Shown piece by piece: positions 19,236-26,605 of a stretch of DNA of 64,000 nt (position 1 is the first letter of the stretch; every line of letters starts with the position of its first letter). Location: NCBI RefSeq assembly GCF_004827385.1, contig NZ_SRXN01000017.1:1-64000 (forward strand), read 5' to 3'. The notes under the pieces are model-generated. The model ran no database searches, was not told where the DNA came from, and saw only the letters and a program-made list of their open reading frames with translations. Position numbers and translations under genes: made by a program. The stretch comes from Ensifer sp. MPMI2T. GTDB lineage: Bacteria; Pseudomonadota; Alphaproteobacteria; Rhizobiales; Rhizobiaceae.

Positions 19236-19781
19236 GTGTCCATCAGTCTTCGCGGCCGTAGCGCGCTGACACTCGATGAATTCGCACCGGAGGAAATCCG
19301 GCTTCTGTTGCAGCTCGCCGCCGAGCTGAAGGCAGCAAGGCGCGCGGGTGACGAAACTCCCCGGCTTAGCGGCAAGAATATCGCACTTGTTCGCGAGGAG
19401 AACTTAATCAGCACTTTCTTCGGCTCCGAAGTTGCGGCCTATGATCAAGGTGCGCGCGTCGTCAGTTTGACGCTGCCCGCGGGCTACGCGGCGCAGTGGG
19501 GATCGATCAAGGCCGGCCCGCGTGCTCGGGCGAATCTACGACGCCCTCGAATATTGCGGCCACGCCCAAAGTTTTGTGGAGGAACAAAGGCCGGCGCCCG
19601 CGTTGCAAAGCAGTTCGGGCTCGACTGTAGGGAGGTCTCCGACGCGATCTTTGAATCGAAGGCTTCCGTCGTCTTCGAGCAGACGGCAAATAGGATGCAC
19701 GCGATCAAGGCAGTCTTTGTCACCACGCTTGGCGACCAGGAGACGCCAAGTCAGGCAGAGATTGTTGACAACCAGCCGTGA
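19236..19781 (+). pseudogene. Ornithine carbamoyltransferase (ArcB-like), decayed
   Basis: The plus strand begins SISLRGRSALTLDEFAPEEI, then GKNIALVREEN and EVAAYDQGA, matching the N-terminus of ornithine carbamoyltransferase with the carbamoyl-phosphate loop (normally STRTR) destroyed. A neighbouring frame gives LGRIYDALEY, and the last part (EVSDAIFESKASVVFEQTANRMHAIKAV) matches the conserved C-terminus with its RMHTIKA motif. The substrate-binding middle is deleted. The gene is therefore dead. Catabolic ArcB belongs to the anaerobic arginine deiminase pathway, consistent with the upstream FNR box. Confidence 0.85.
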
Positions 19782-19919
19782 CGACGCTCTGGCCAAACGA
19801 TCATTACCCGTCAGTCGTCTGCATTGGGTCGTGGGAGGAAGTCCGGTGCAAGTGCATGCGACACTTGCTTCGCGCCACGAACTGCCTTTGGCGATGGGCC
19901 ACAGGTTGCATGTTGTTCC

Positions 19920-19933
19920 TTGACTCACGTCAA
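19920..19933 (+). promoter_or_regulatory. FNR/FixK box upstream of ferric-reductase-like gene
   Basis: TTGACTCACGTCAA matches TTGAY-N4-RTCAA exactly and ends 63 nt before ATG 19997, the typical spacing in this island. Confidence 0.8.
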
Positions 19934-19996
19934 TGACCCGTGCCGGGTCCAGCGATACGCAGGCGGCAAAGGTCACAACGGAAAGAGATCGCGGCC

Positions 19997-21349
19997 ATGC
20001 GGAACATCAAACGCGCGTTCTGGGTCATGCTGATAGTGCTGACCACCCTGTGGCTGATGGCAGAACCCATGGTCTTCCAACCGGCCAATTTCTTCGCGCT
20101 TCGCGGGATGATGTCCCAGTACAGCGGCGTCATCGCCATGGCCGCCATGAGCGTGGCCATGATCCTCGCGCTGCGGCCGCGCTGGCCGGAACGGTGGTTC
20201 GGCGGGCTGGACAAGATGTACCGCCTGCACAAATGGCTGGGGATTGCCGCTCTCGTCGTCTCGGTAATCCACTGGCTGTGGAGCGAAGGGCCGAAATGGG
20301 CGGTGGGCTGGGGCTGGCTCGCGCCGCCGGTCCGCGGGCAGAGGCCGCCCGTGGAAAACCCGATCGAGCAGGTTTTCATGACTTTGCGCGGCCCGGCCGA
20401 AGGGCTGGGCGAATGGGCGTTCTACGCCGCGGTGCTTTTGATCGCGCTGGCGCTGGTCAAGCATTTTCCCTATCGGCTGTTCTATAAGACGCACCGGCTG
20501 CTGGCCGTTGTCTATCTCGTGCTGGTCTTCCATGCGGTGGTGCTGACTACATTCAGCTACTGGACGTCGCCGATCGGCTTGGTGATGGCAGTGCTGGTGG
20601 CCGCCGGGACCTATGTGTCCGTCACCGTGCTGCTGCGTCGCGTCGGCGCCGGACGGCAAGTTCACGGCAAGATCGCGTCGCTCCAGTATTATCCCGGCGT
20701 GCGGGCGCTCGAGGCCGAAATCGACGTGCCGCAGGGCTGGCCTGGCCGCAGGCCCGGCCAGTTCGCCTTCGCGATGTCGGATAGATCAGAGGGGGCACAC
20801 CCCTACACCATCGCATCCGCATGGAACGACAAGAGCCGGCGCATCACCTTCGTCGCCAAGGAACTGGGTGACCACACCAGCCGCCTTCGTGAGAAATTGC
20901 AGGTCGGACAGGAAGTGAGGATTGAGGGTCCGTATGGCTGTTTCGACTTCGATAACGGCCAGGCCCGGCAGATCTGGATCGGCGGCGGCATCGGCATAAC
21001 GCCGTTCATCGCCGGCATGAAGCATTTGGCGCAAGAACGGGATGTGCATCCGGATCAGCCTTACCCTTTGGTCGATTTGTTTCATACGACCGCCGAATAC
21101 GACGCAACTGCCATCGACAAGCTGAAAGCCGACGCGCTGGCTGCCGGCATCCGGCTGCATGTCCTGATCGATGCCCGCGACGGGCTGCTGACCGGCGAAC
21201 GCATCCGGGATGCCGTGCCGGAATGGCGCGAGGCCAGCATCTGGTTCTGCGGCCCCGCGGGCTTCGGGGAGGCACTGCGGAACGACTTTGCCGCCCAAGG
21301 AATGCCCGTGGAGGAGCGGTTCCATCAGGAACTGTTCGCCATGAGGTAA
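19997..21349 (+). CDS. Ferric-reductase-like membrane flavohemoprotein (ferredoxin reductase type)
   Basis: ATG 19997 follows GAAAGAGA; 450 residues. The first 220 residues carry about six membrane helices with paired His residues on two helices (LHKWLGIAALVVSVIHW and THRLLAVVYLVLVFHAV), the bis-heme pattern of the ferric reductase/NOX family. An FAD domain follows (HPYTIASAW as the RxYS/T-like flavin loop) and an NAD(P) domain (GGIGITPFIAGM and FCGPAGFGEALR). It should move electrons from NAD(P)H across the membrane to an external acceptor. An exact FNR box precedes it. The acceptor (iron, oxygen or other) cannot be read. A RIME-like repeat lies downstream. Confidence 0.9.
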   Translation: MRNIKRAFWVMLIVLTTLWLMAEPMVFQPANFFALRGMMSQYSGVIAMAAMSVAMILALRPRWPERWFGGLDKMYRLHKWLGIAALVVSVIHWLWSEGPKWAVGWGWLAPPVRGQRPPVENPIEQVFMTLRGPAEGLGEWAFYAAVLLIALALVKHFPYRLFYKTHRLLAVVYLVLVFHAVVLTTFSYWTSPIGLVMAVLVAAGTYVSVTVLLRRVGAGRQVHGKIASLQYYPGVRALEAEIDVPQGWPGRRPGQFAFAMSDRSEGAHPYTIASAWNDKSRRITFVAKELGDHTSRLREKLQVGQEVRIEGPYGCFDFDNGQARQIWIGGGIGITPFIAGMKHLAQERDVHPDQPYPLVDLFHTTAEYDATAIDKLKADALAAGIRLHVLIDARDGLLTGERIRDAVPEWREASIWFCGPAGFGEALRNDFAAQGMPVEERFHQELFAMR

Positions 21350-21419
21350 GAGTTGGGGGGCGGGACGGGAAACGGTCGTCCGCCATGCAGCAGGTAAGCT
21401 TCCGTTCGGGTTGCGTCTA

Positions 21420-21523
21420 CTGCATGTTTCCTTAAATCGTAGCCGATTTAAGGATAAAAACATGCAGCAATTCAAAGTGGTACAGCGTCCTTTGCGCGTC
21501 CAATAAGACGCGCGGCGCTGTAG
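21420..21523 (+). repeat. RIME-like intergenic repeat, copy 1
   Basis: About 104 bp with two stem-loops: CTGCATGTTTCCTTAAATCG pairs with its reverse complement downstream, and ACAGCGTCC...GACGCGCGGCGCTGT forms a second. Near-identical copies occur at 47781-47884 and, inverted, at 49163-49264, with partial ones at 25317 and 38833. This is the form of Rhizobium intergenic mosaic elements. Confidence 0.85.
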
Positions 21524-21605
21524 GCAATTTACTAATCCGAGTCATCGTTCAAGAACGCTTCAGCCCATACCGATCGCCGACGCTCCAAATGGCTCTTCTG
21601 CAACT

Positions 21606-21619
21606 TTGATCCGCATCAA
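21606..21619 (+). promoter_or_regulatory. FNR/FixK box upstream of beta-CASP gene
   Basis: TTGATCCGCATCAA is an exact match and ends 62 nt before ATG 21682. Confidence 0.8.
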
Positions 21620-21681
21620 GTCGCGTGCCGACGTCGGCGTGCATGCTAAGGCATGCAGTCTTTCAAATCAGGTCCGCGATT

Positions 21682-23277
21682 ATGGCGATCGAACCGACTA
21701 TCCGTTTTCATGGTGCCGCGGGAACAGTTACAGGCTCCTGTCAACTCGTCGAATTTGGTACCACGAGGATCCTCGTCGACTGCGGTCTGTTCCAAGGGTC
21801 GAAGACGGAGAAGGAACTGAATTACCGCCCCTTTCCCTTCGATCCCAGGAAGATCGACGCCGTCATACTCACGCACGCGCATATAGACCATTCCGGCCTG
21901 CTGCCGAAGCTTGTCAGGCTCGGCTATGATGGCCCGATCTTCGCGACGCCCGCGACCACCGACCTCTGCTCCGTCATGCTGCCGGATTCTGCTCATATCC
22001 AGGAGAGCGAAGTCGACCAGCTCAATCGCCGCAACCTGCGCCGGGGCCGGCAGACCGTAACGCCGATTTATAGTGCACGCGACGCCGCTGCCGCGATTAC
22101 ACTGTTTCGGCAAGTGCGCCTCGGCTCTTGGGAGAACGCTGGCGAGGGAATTCGCTTCCGTTTCTGGAATGCCGGACATCTGCTCGGATCGGCCTCCGTC
22201 GAGATGGAGATCGATGCCGCACAGTCGCCGTTGCGGTTACTGTTTTCGGGCGACATCGGTCCGCGCCACAAGCTCCTGCAGTTCGATGCAAAGGCGCCGA
22301 GTGGATGGGATTTTGTCATTTGCGAGAGCACCTACGGCAATGTCGAGCGCGAGGAGGCGGACGATGCCGCTCGACGTCACATCCTGCGCTCCGAGGTGCT
22401 GACCGCCGCGCATCCAAACGGCGCTCTTCTCATCCCCTCTTTCGCGGTGGAACGCACGCAGGAACTGCTCATCGACCTTGTCTATCTGATGGAGACGGGT
22501 GCCGTCCCCAAATGCCCAATAATTATTGACTCTCCCCTGGCGACACGCGCGAGCGAGATCTTTCGCCGGCATGCGCGCGAGCTTGAGAACGGCGATGTTC
22601 TCGTCAGGGCAATCGAGGCGAAGAACGTGCGCTTCACCGAGACGGCGGAGCAGTCGAAGGCGATTGATTTCATCACCGGTTTCCACATCGTTATCGCTGC
22701 GAGCGGCATGTGCGAGGCTGGGCGCATTCGGCACCGGTTGAAGAATTGGCTCTGGCGCGACGAGGCGACAGTGCTGTTGGTCGGGTACCAGGCGGCCGGC
22801 ACGCTCGGGCGCTTTCTCGAAGACGGCGCCTCGACGGTGCGCATCCAGGGCGACGATATCAGCGTCCGCGCTCGGATCAGGAAGCTGGACATCTACAGCG
22901 GCCATGCCGACGGGACCGAGCTCGCCGAATGGGTGCGAGCCCGGCAGCCGATCAGCGCTGGTGTCTTTCTCGTCCATGGAGAGGACGAGGCACTTAAAGG
23001 GCTCAAAGACCGTCTGACCACCTTTTTACCGGAAGATCGCCTGATCCGGCCGAGACTGGACAGCGCATTCCGGCTCGGTTCGCAAGGTGCAGTGGAGATA
23101 TCCGAAGCAGTCGCTCCGCCGCGCATCGATCCCGTGCGGGCGGGAAGGACGGATTGGCACAATGATTTCCAATCGCTCGTCCTCGATCTTCAGGACGAAC
23201 TGGCCAAAGCCGCGGACGACAAGGCACGTGGGGTCGTCATCCGTCGTCTGCGGCGCGCCTTGCAGGAAGAAGCGTGA
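21682..23277 (+). CDS. Metallo-beta-lactamase/beta-CASP RNA-processing nuclease-like protein
   Basis: ATG 21682, 531 residues. Metal ligands lie in THAHIDHSG (His65, His67, Asp69, His70) and NAGHLLGSAS; SGDIG supplies the bridging Asp. The beta-CASP insertion and the late motifs ASGMCEAGR and SGHADG match the CPSF73/YSH1-type RNA-processing exonuclease group (about 450 residues), with an extra C-terminal helical tail. It probably cleaves RNA in the cytoplasm, with two zinc ions. An exact FNR box precedes it, so RNA turnover would be altered in low oxygen. The next gene starts 1 nt after its stop, suggesting translational coupling. Confidence 0.9.
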   Translation: MAIEPTIRFHGAAGTVTGSCQLVEFGTTRILVDCGLFQGSKTEKELNYRPFPFDPRKIDAVILTHAHIDHSGLLPKLVRLGYDGPIFATPATTDLCSVMLPDSAHIQESEVDQLNRRNLRRGRQTVTPIYSARDAAAAITLFRQVRLGSWENAGEGIRFRFWNAGHLLGSASVEMEIDAAQSPLRLLFSGDIGPRHKLLQFDAKAPSGWDFVICESTYGNVEREEADDAARRHILRSEVLTAAHPNGALLIPSFAVERTQELLIDLVYLMETGAVPKCPIIIDSPLATRASEIFRRHARELENGDVLVRAIEAKNVRFTETAEQSKAIDFITGFHIVIAASGMCEAGRIRHRLKNWLWRDEATVLLVGYQAAGTLGRFLEDGASTVRIQGDDISVRARIRKLDIYSGHADGTELAEWVRARQPISAGVFLVHGEDEALKGLKDRLTTFLPEDRLIRPRLDSAFRLGSQGAVEISEAVAPPRIDPVRAGRTDWHNDFQSLVLDLQDELAKAADDKARGVVIRRLRRALQEEA

Positions 23278-23278
23278 G

Positions 23279-23911
23279 ATGTGTTTGCTCGACGGACGTG
23301 ACGCAAGATCGGGGGAAGCAAATGCGAGCGTTATGCCGGCGCCCGACGACTGCTACACGATCCTGATCCGCGTCGACCAAGTGGCACGTCTTTTCAATTC
23401 GCTCGACCCGACGCCGTTTCGGAAGCGGGATCTGGACGACGATGCCGAGCGATTCATCGTCGAATGGGCTCAAGAGGCTCCCAGCAACGCGCCCATTGAG
23501 ATCATCGTCCACTTATTGACGGCGGAAGCAAAGCCGGAATACACGCGCGCTATGCAGGAGGCGGTGCGGTACAATTTCGAGAGCCGCGCCAATCAGACAT
23601 ACCGGGAATTGCGCGAACTCCTGAGGGAAGGGCGACGCGTCCTGCTCATCGGCATTCCGATCCTCGCGTTCAGCCTGATTGCCAGCCAAATGATCAGCGA
23701 TGCCGCGGGAACGGCAACATATTCGCGGGTGATCGGCGAAAGCCTGCTGATCTTCGGCTGGGTGGCTAACTGGCGCGCGCTGGAAATCTTCCTCTACGGC
23801 TGGTGGCCGATTGTACGCCGGCGCCGGCTCTATCGCCGCCTCGCTGCGGCAACGGTCAAGGTCCTGTCGGTCGGATCTTTCTCGTCCTCCCCCGACGAGA
23901 GCGTGAATTGA
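23279..23911 (+). CDS. Membrane protein of unknown function, coupled to the beta-CASP gene
   Basis: ATG 23279-23281 lies one base after the upstream stop, with AGGAAG before it; 210 residues. The N-terminal 120 residues are soluble and acidic (LDDDAERFIVEWAQEAP), then two membrane helices follow (RVLLIGIPILAFSLIASQMI and ESLLIFGWVANWRALEIFLY) and a basic tail. The gene ends inside the FNR box of the protease gene downstream. I do not recognise a named family. Coupling to the nuclease suggests a shared stress role. Confidence 0.8.
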   Translation: MCLLDGRDARSGEANASVMPAPDDCYTILIRVDQVARLFNSLDPTPFRKRDLDDDAERFIVEWAQEAPSNAPIEIIVHLLTAEAKPEYTRAMQEAVRYNFESRANQTYRELRELLREGRRVLLIGIPILAFSLIASQMISDAAGTATYSRVIGESLLIFGWVANWRALEIFLYGWWPIVRRRRLYRRLAAATVKVLSVGSFSSSPDESVN

Positions 23912-23921
23912 CGCGCATCAA
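23908..23921 (+). promoter_or_regulatory. FNR/FixK box upstream of HtrA-like gene
   Basis: TTGACGCGCATCAA is exact and ends 55 nt before ATG 23977. It overlaps the last codons of the preceding gene. Confidence 0.8.
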
Positions 23922-23976
23922 TGCATCGGCGGCCAAATCCGGCTGAAATTCGGGCATTGCTGCATGGAGCGCTAAG

Positions 23977-25308
23977 ATGCTCAAGACCTCAACTCTGCTG
24001 GCCCTGGCCGCGCTGCTCAACAGCTTGGGAGGGGCGGCAGGAGCGACCGAAATCGAAACGGGCGTGTCCGCGGTGTTGCAGCGGGTACAGCCGGCTGTTG
24101 TCAGTATTCGCACGAGCAGCAGCGGGATTTTTAGAAGCGACATGCTCGATGATCCGAATGTGCGGAAGATCCTGGGTCTTCCCGATGATGTGGTTATTGT
24201 GCAAACCGGTGTGACTGCGACGGGATCAGGGGTGATCATCGATCACGAAAACGGCTACATAGTCACGAGCCGTCACCTTGTTGCAGACGCCGACGATGTA
24301 TCCGTGAAGCTTGCGGACGGAGGGGTATTCCAGGCCGACAGGGTAGGCGAGGATGAGCCGACCGATCTCGCGGTGGTCAAAATCGAGGCACCAGGACTTT
24401 CCTCGGTCAAATGGGGACATTCATCCGAACTGAAGGTCGGTGACTTCGTCATCGCGGTAGGCAGTCCTTTCGGTCTGACGCAAACGGCGACCTTTGGCAT
24501 CATCAGCGGTTTGGGCCGTTCTGGCCTCGGTGCCGATGAATACCAGGACTACATCCAGACCGACGCGGCCATTAATCCAGGCAATTCCGGCGGTGCGTTG
24601 GTCAATGGCTCCGGCGAGTTGATCGGTATTGCACGGGCGATTGCTGCGCCAGACGAAGCGAGCACCGGCATAGGCTTTGCGATTCCGTCCGACATCGCGG
24701 TGCAAATCGTGCGGGAGCTGATCGCCCACGGCGAATACAAGCGCGGGTGGCTTGGTCTCTCGGTCACGGGCGCCGCGGATATTCGGGTAGGCAGTGCCGC
24801 TGAGACGCAAGGGTTTGTTGTGAATGAGCTTGTCTGCAACTCGCCGGCGGAACGACAAGGCGTGCGTCTCGGCGACATTATCGTCGCATTGGATGGCCGG
24901 ACCTTCCCGACGGACGCAGCTTTCAGGAACGCGATCAGCCTGCTCCCGGCGAACGCCCGCATCACGCTTGATGTTCGTCGAGGAGAAAAGTTGCAGAAGC
25001 TGAGTGTCATGCTTTCCGATGCGGCCGCTCGGTCCAACTTGGACGCGGGCCAGGAGTCGGTCGTCATTGAATTTCCATCCGCCAATGGCTCACCGGCTTG
25101 CGCGCCGGCGGGAGCGGTCTTCGTCGACGTTGCATCGGGCAGCGTCGCCTATTCGATGGGGCTGAGAACTGGCGATTATCTGACGGCCATCAACGGCGAG
25201 CCGCCCGTCTCGGTCGATCAGATCCGAAGCGTTCTGGAAAGCACACAAGGGAGCGCTTCCGTCGACATCCTACGGGCCGGTACCGCGTACCGGCTGGAGC
25301 TCGAATAG
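23977..25308 (+). CDS. HtrA/DegP-like periplasmic serine protease with two PDZ domains
   Basis: A 443-residue protein with a signal peptide (cleavage around GAAGATE). The S1C protease domain has His100 (TSRHLVADA, where TNNHVV is usual), Asp130 (PTDLAVVKI) and Ser204 (NPGNSGGAL). Two PDZ modules follow, about 255-340 and 360-443. The catalytic triad is intact, so it should degrade or refold misfolded envelope proteins. Its FNR box links it to the low-oxygen regulon. It is distinct from housekeeping DegP by the His-loop sequence and by a short LA loop. A partial RIME-like repeat lies at its 3' end. Confidence 0.92.
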   Translation: MLKTSTLLALAALLNSLGGAAGATEIETGVSAVLQRVQPAVVSIRTSSSGIFRSDMLDDPNVRKILGLPDDVVIVQTGVTATGSGVIIDHENGYIVTSRHLVADADDVSVKLADGGVFQADRVGEDEPTDLAVVKIEAPGLSSVKWGHSSELKVGDFVIAVGSPFGLTQTATFGIISGLGRSGLGADEYQDYIQTDAAINPGNSGGALVNGSGELIGIARAIAAPDEASTGIGFAIPSDIAVQIVRELIAHGEYKRGWLGLSVTGAADIRVGSAAETQGFVVNELVCNSPAERQGVRLGDIIVALDGRTFPTDAAFRNAISLLPANARITLDVRRGEKLQKLSVMLSDAAARSNLDAGQESVVIEFPSANGSPACAPAGAVFVDVASGSVAYSMGLRTGDYLTAINGEPPVSVDQIRSVLESTQGSASVDILRAGTAYRLELE

Positions 25309-25316
25309 GCAAGCTA

Positions 25317-25394
25317 CTGCATGCTCCTTAAATCGTCGCGCATTTCAAAGTGCTACAACGCCCTTTGTGCGTCTGCTGAGACGCGCGGCGCTGG
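25317..25394 (+). repeat. RIME-like intergenic repeat, copy 2 (shortened)
   Basis: CTGCATGCTCCTTAAATCG then TTTCAAAGTGCTACAACGCC and GACGCGCGGCGCTGG match copy 1 but the central loop is deleted. It sits between the convergent protease and exporter genes. Confidence 0.75.
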
Positions 25395-25402
25395 CCGGCG
25401 GG

Positions 25403-26602
25403 CTAACGCTCCACGATAGCAATCCCGTCCTTCATCCGATCGCTCGGGTACAGAATCGCTCTGTCCCCAGGGTTAAGCCCTTCTCGGATTTCCACGGAGA
25501 GTGTGTTTCGCTGGCCGACGGCAACGCGGCGCAATTGCGCCCGCCCCTCTGCGGCGACAAACACGGCCCATTCGTCGCCCTGCCGGAACAGAGCGCCAAG
25601 CGGCAGGTTCAGAACTTCGCCTTCAAACAGGATCACCCGCACGTCGACACGATAACCATGCCCCAGTGAACGCCAACGCTCCGGCGGATCGGCAAAATCA
25701 AGCACGACGTCTACGCGCTGCTCCTCGATCCCGAGCGCCGACACCTCGGTTTTTCCGAAAGGCTCGATGCGCCGCACGACTGCGTTGAGCTCCTCTCCAC
25801 CCCAGCCGGTGATGATCGCCTTCTGGTCGGGCCTGATCCGGACCGCATCCTCCGAGAGGAAGTTGGCGACGATCTCCAGATCCGCAGGATCGCCGATATC
25901 GAGCAGCGGCGTTCCGGCTTCCACGACGCCTTCACTGCGGCGCATGATCTGCAGCACCACACCGCTCACCGGGGCGGTTACCGACATGCATTCGCAGTCG
26001 TCACGGAGGCTTCGGATCTCCTGACGCGACAGGAGGCGTGATTGCGCCTGATGGAGCTCGTGCTCTCGCACTTTCAGCGCCGCCTCGGCGGTAGCGAGAT
26101 TGGCTTGTGCGACGTTGTGCGCACGCTCGGCATCTTCCAGGGCGCGCTGAGAGATCGTCCTGCGTTCGATCAGCAGTCGGGCGCGGGCGCGCTCTCCCTC
26201 GGCAAACGTCAAGTCGGCTTTGGCCTTGTTGAGTTCGGCGGCGGCGAGGTTATGAGCCGCCCGCGCCGCCTCGACGGCCGCGTGCAGCTCCGCCTCTATC
26301 CGCACGTCCAGGAAGGCTGGCGGAGCCGGCTCGATTTGTGCGAGCTGGGTCTTTCCAGCCTCGACGAAATCGCCTGCTTCGGCGGTGATCCGCTGCAATT
26401 GGCCACGCAACGGCGCATGAAGCGTGTAGACGTCGCGCACGCGCGTTTCGCCCTCCTCGTCGAGAGTGACGCGGAGCAAGCCCTTCTCCGCCGTGGCGAG
26501 GTCGACCGGGATCGGCTGCGGTCGCAATGCGTAAACGATGCCGGCTGCGAGCAAGGCCAACAGACCGCCCCAGATCACCAACCTGCGTTTCACGACGTTC
26601 AC
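25403..26602 (-). CDS. HlyD-type periplasmic adaptor of an ABC exporter
   Basis: A 399-residue protein with an N-terminal membrane anchor (LVIWGGLLALLAAGIVYAL). A split lipoyl-like domain flanks a long helical hairpin of about 120 residues rich in Ala/Glu/Arg (about 95-205), followed by a beta-barrel (VTAPVSGVVLQI, ADLEIVANFLSEDAV). This is the layout of MacA/DevB membrane-fusion proteins. It lies 3 nt after the FtsX-type permease gene in the same operon, with an ATPase before that. Together they form a tripartite exporter; an outer-membrane channel gene is not in the window. Substrate unknown. Confidence 0.9.
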   Translation of the reverse strand: MNVVKRRLVIWGGLLALLAAGIVYALRPQPIPVDLATAEKGLLRVTLDEEGETRVRDVYTLHAPLRGQLQRITAEAGDFVEAGKTQLAQIEPAPPAFLDVRIEAELHAAVEAARAAHNLAAAELNKAKADLTFAEGERARARLLIERRTISQRALEDAERAHNVAQANLATAEAALKVREHELHQAQSRLLSRQEIRSLRDDCECMSVTAPVSGVVLQIMRRSEGVVEAGTPLLDIGDPADLEIVANFLSEDAVRIRPDQKAIITGWGGEELNAVVRRIEPFGKTEVSALGIEEQRVDVVLDFADPPERWRSLGHGYRVDVRVILFEGEVLNLPLGALFRQGDEWAVFVAAEGRAQLRRVAVGQRNTLSVEIREGLNPGDRAILYPSDRMKDGIAIVER

Positions 26603-26605
26603 GGA

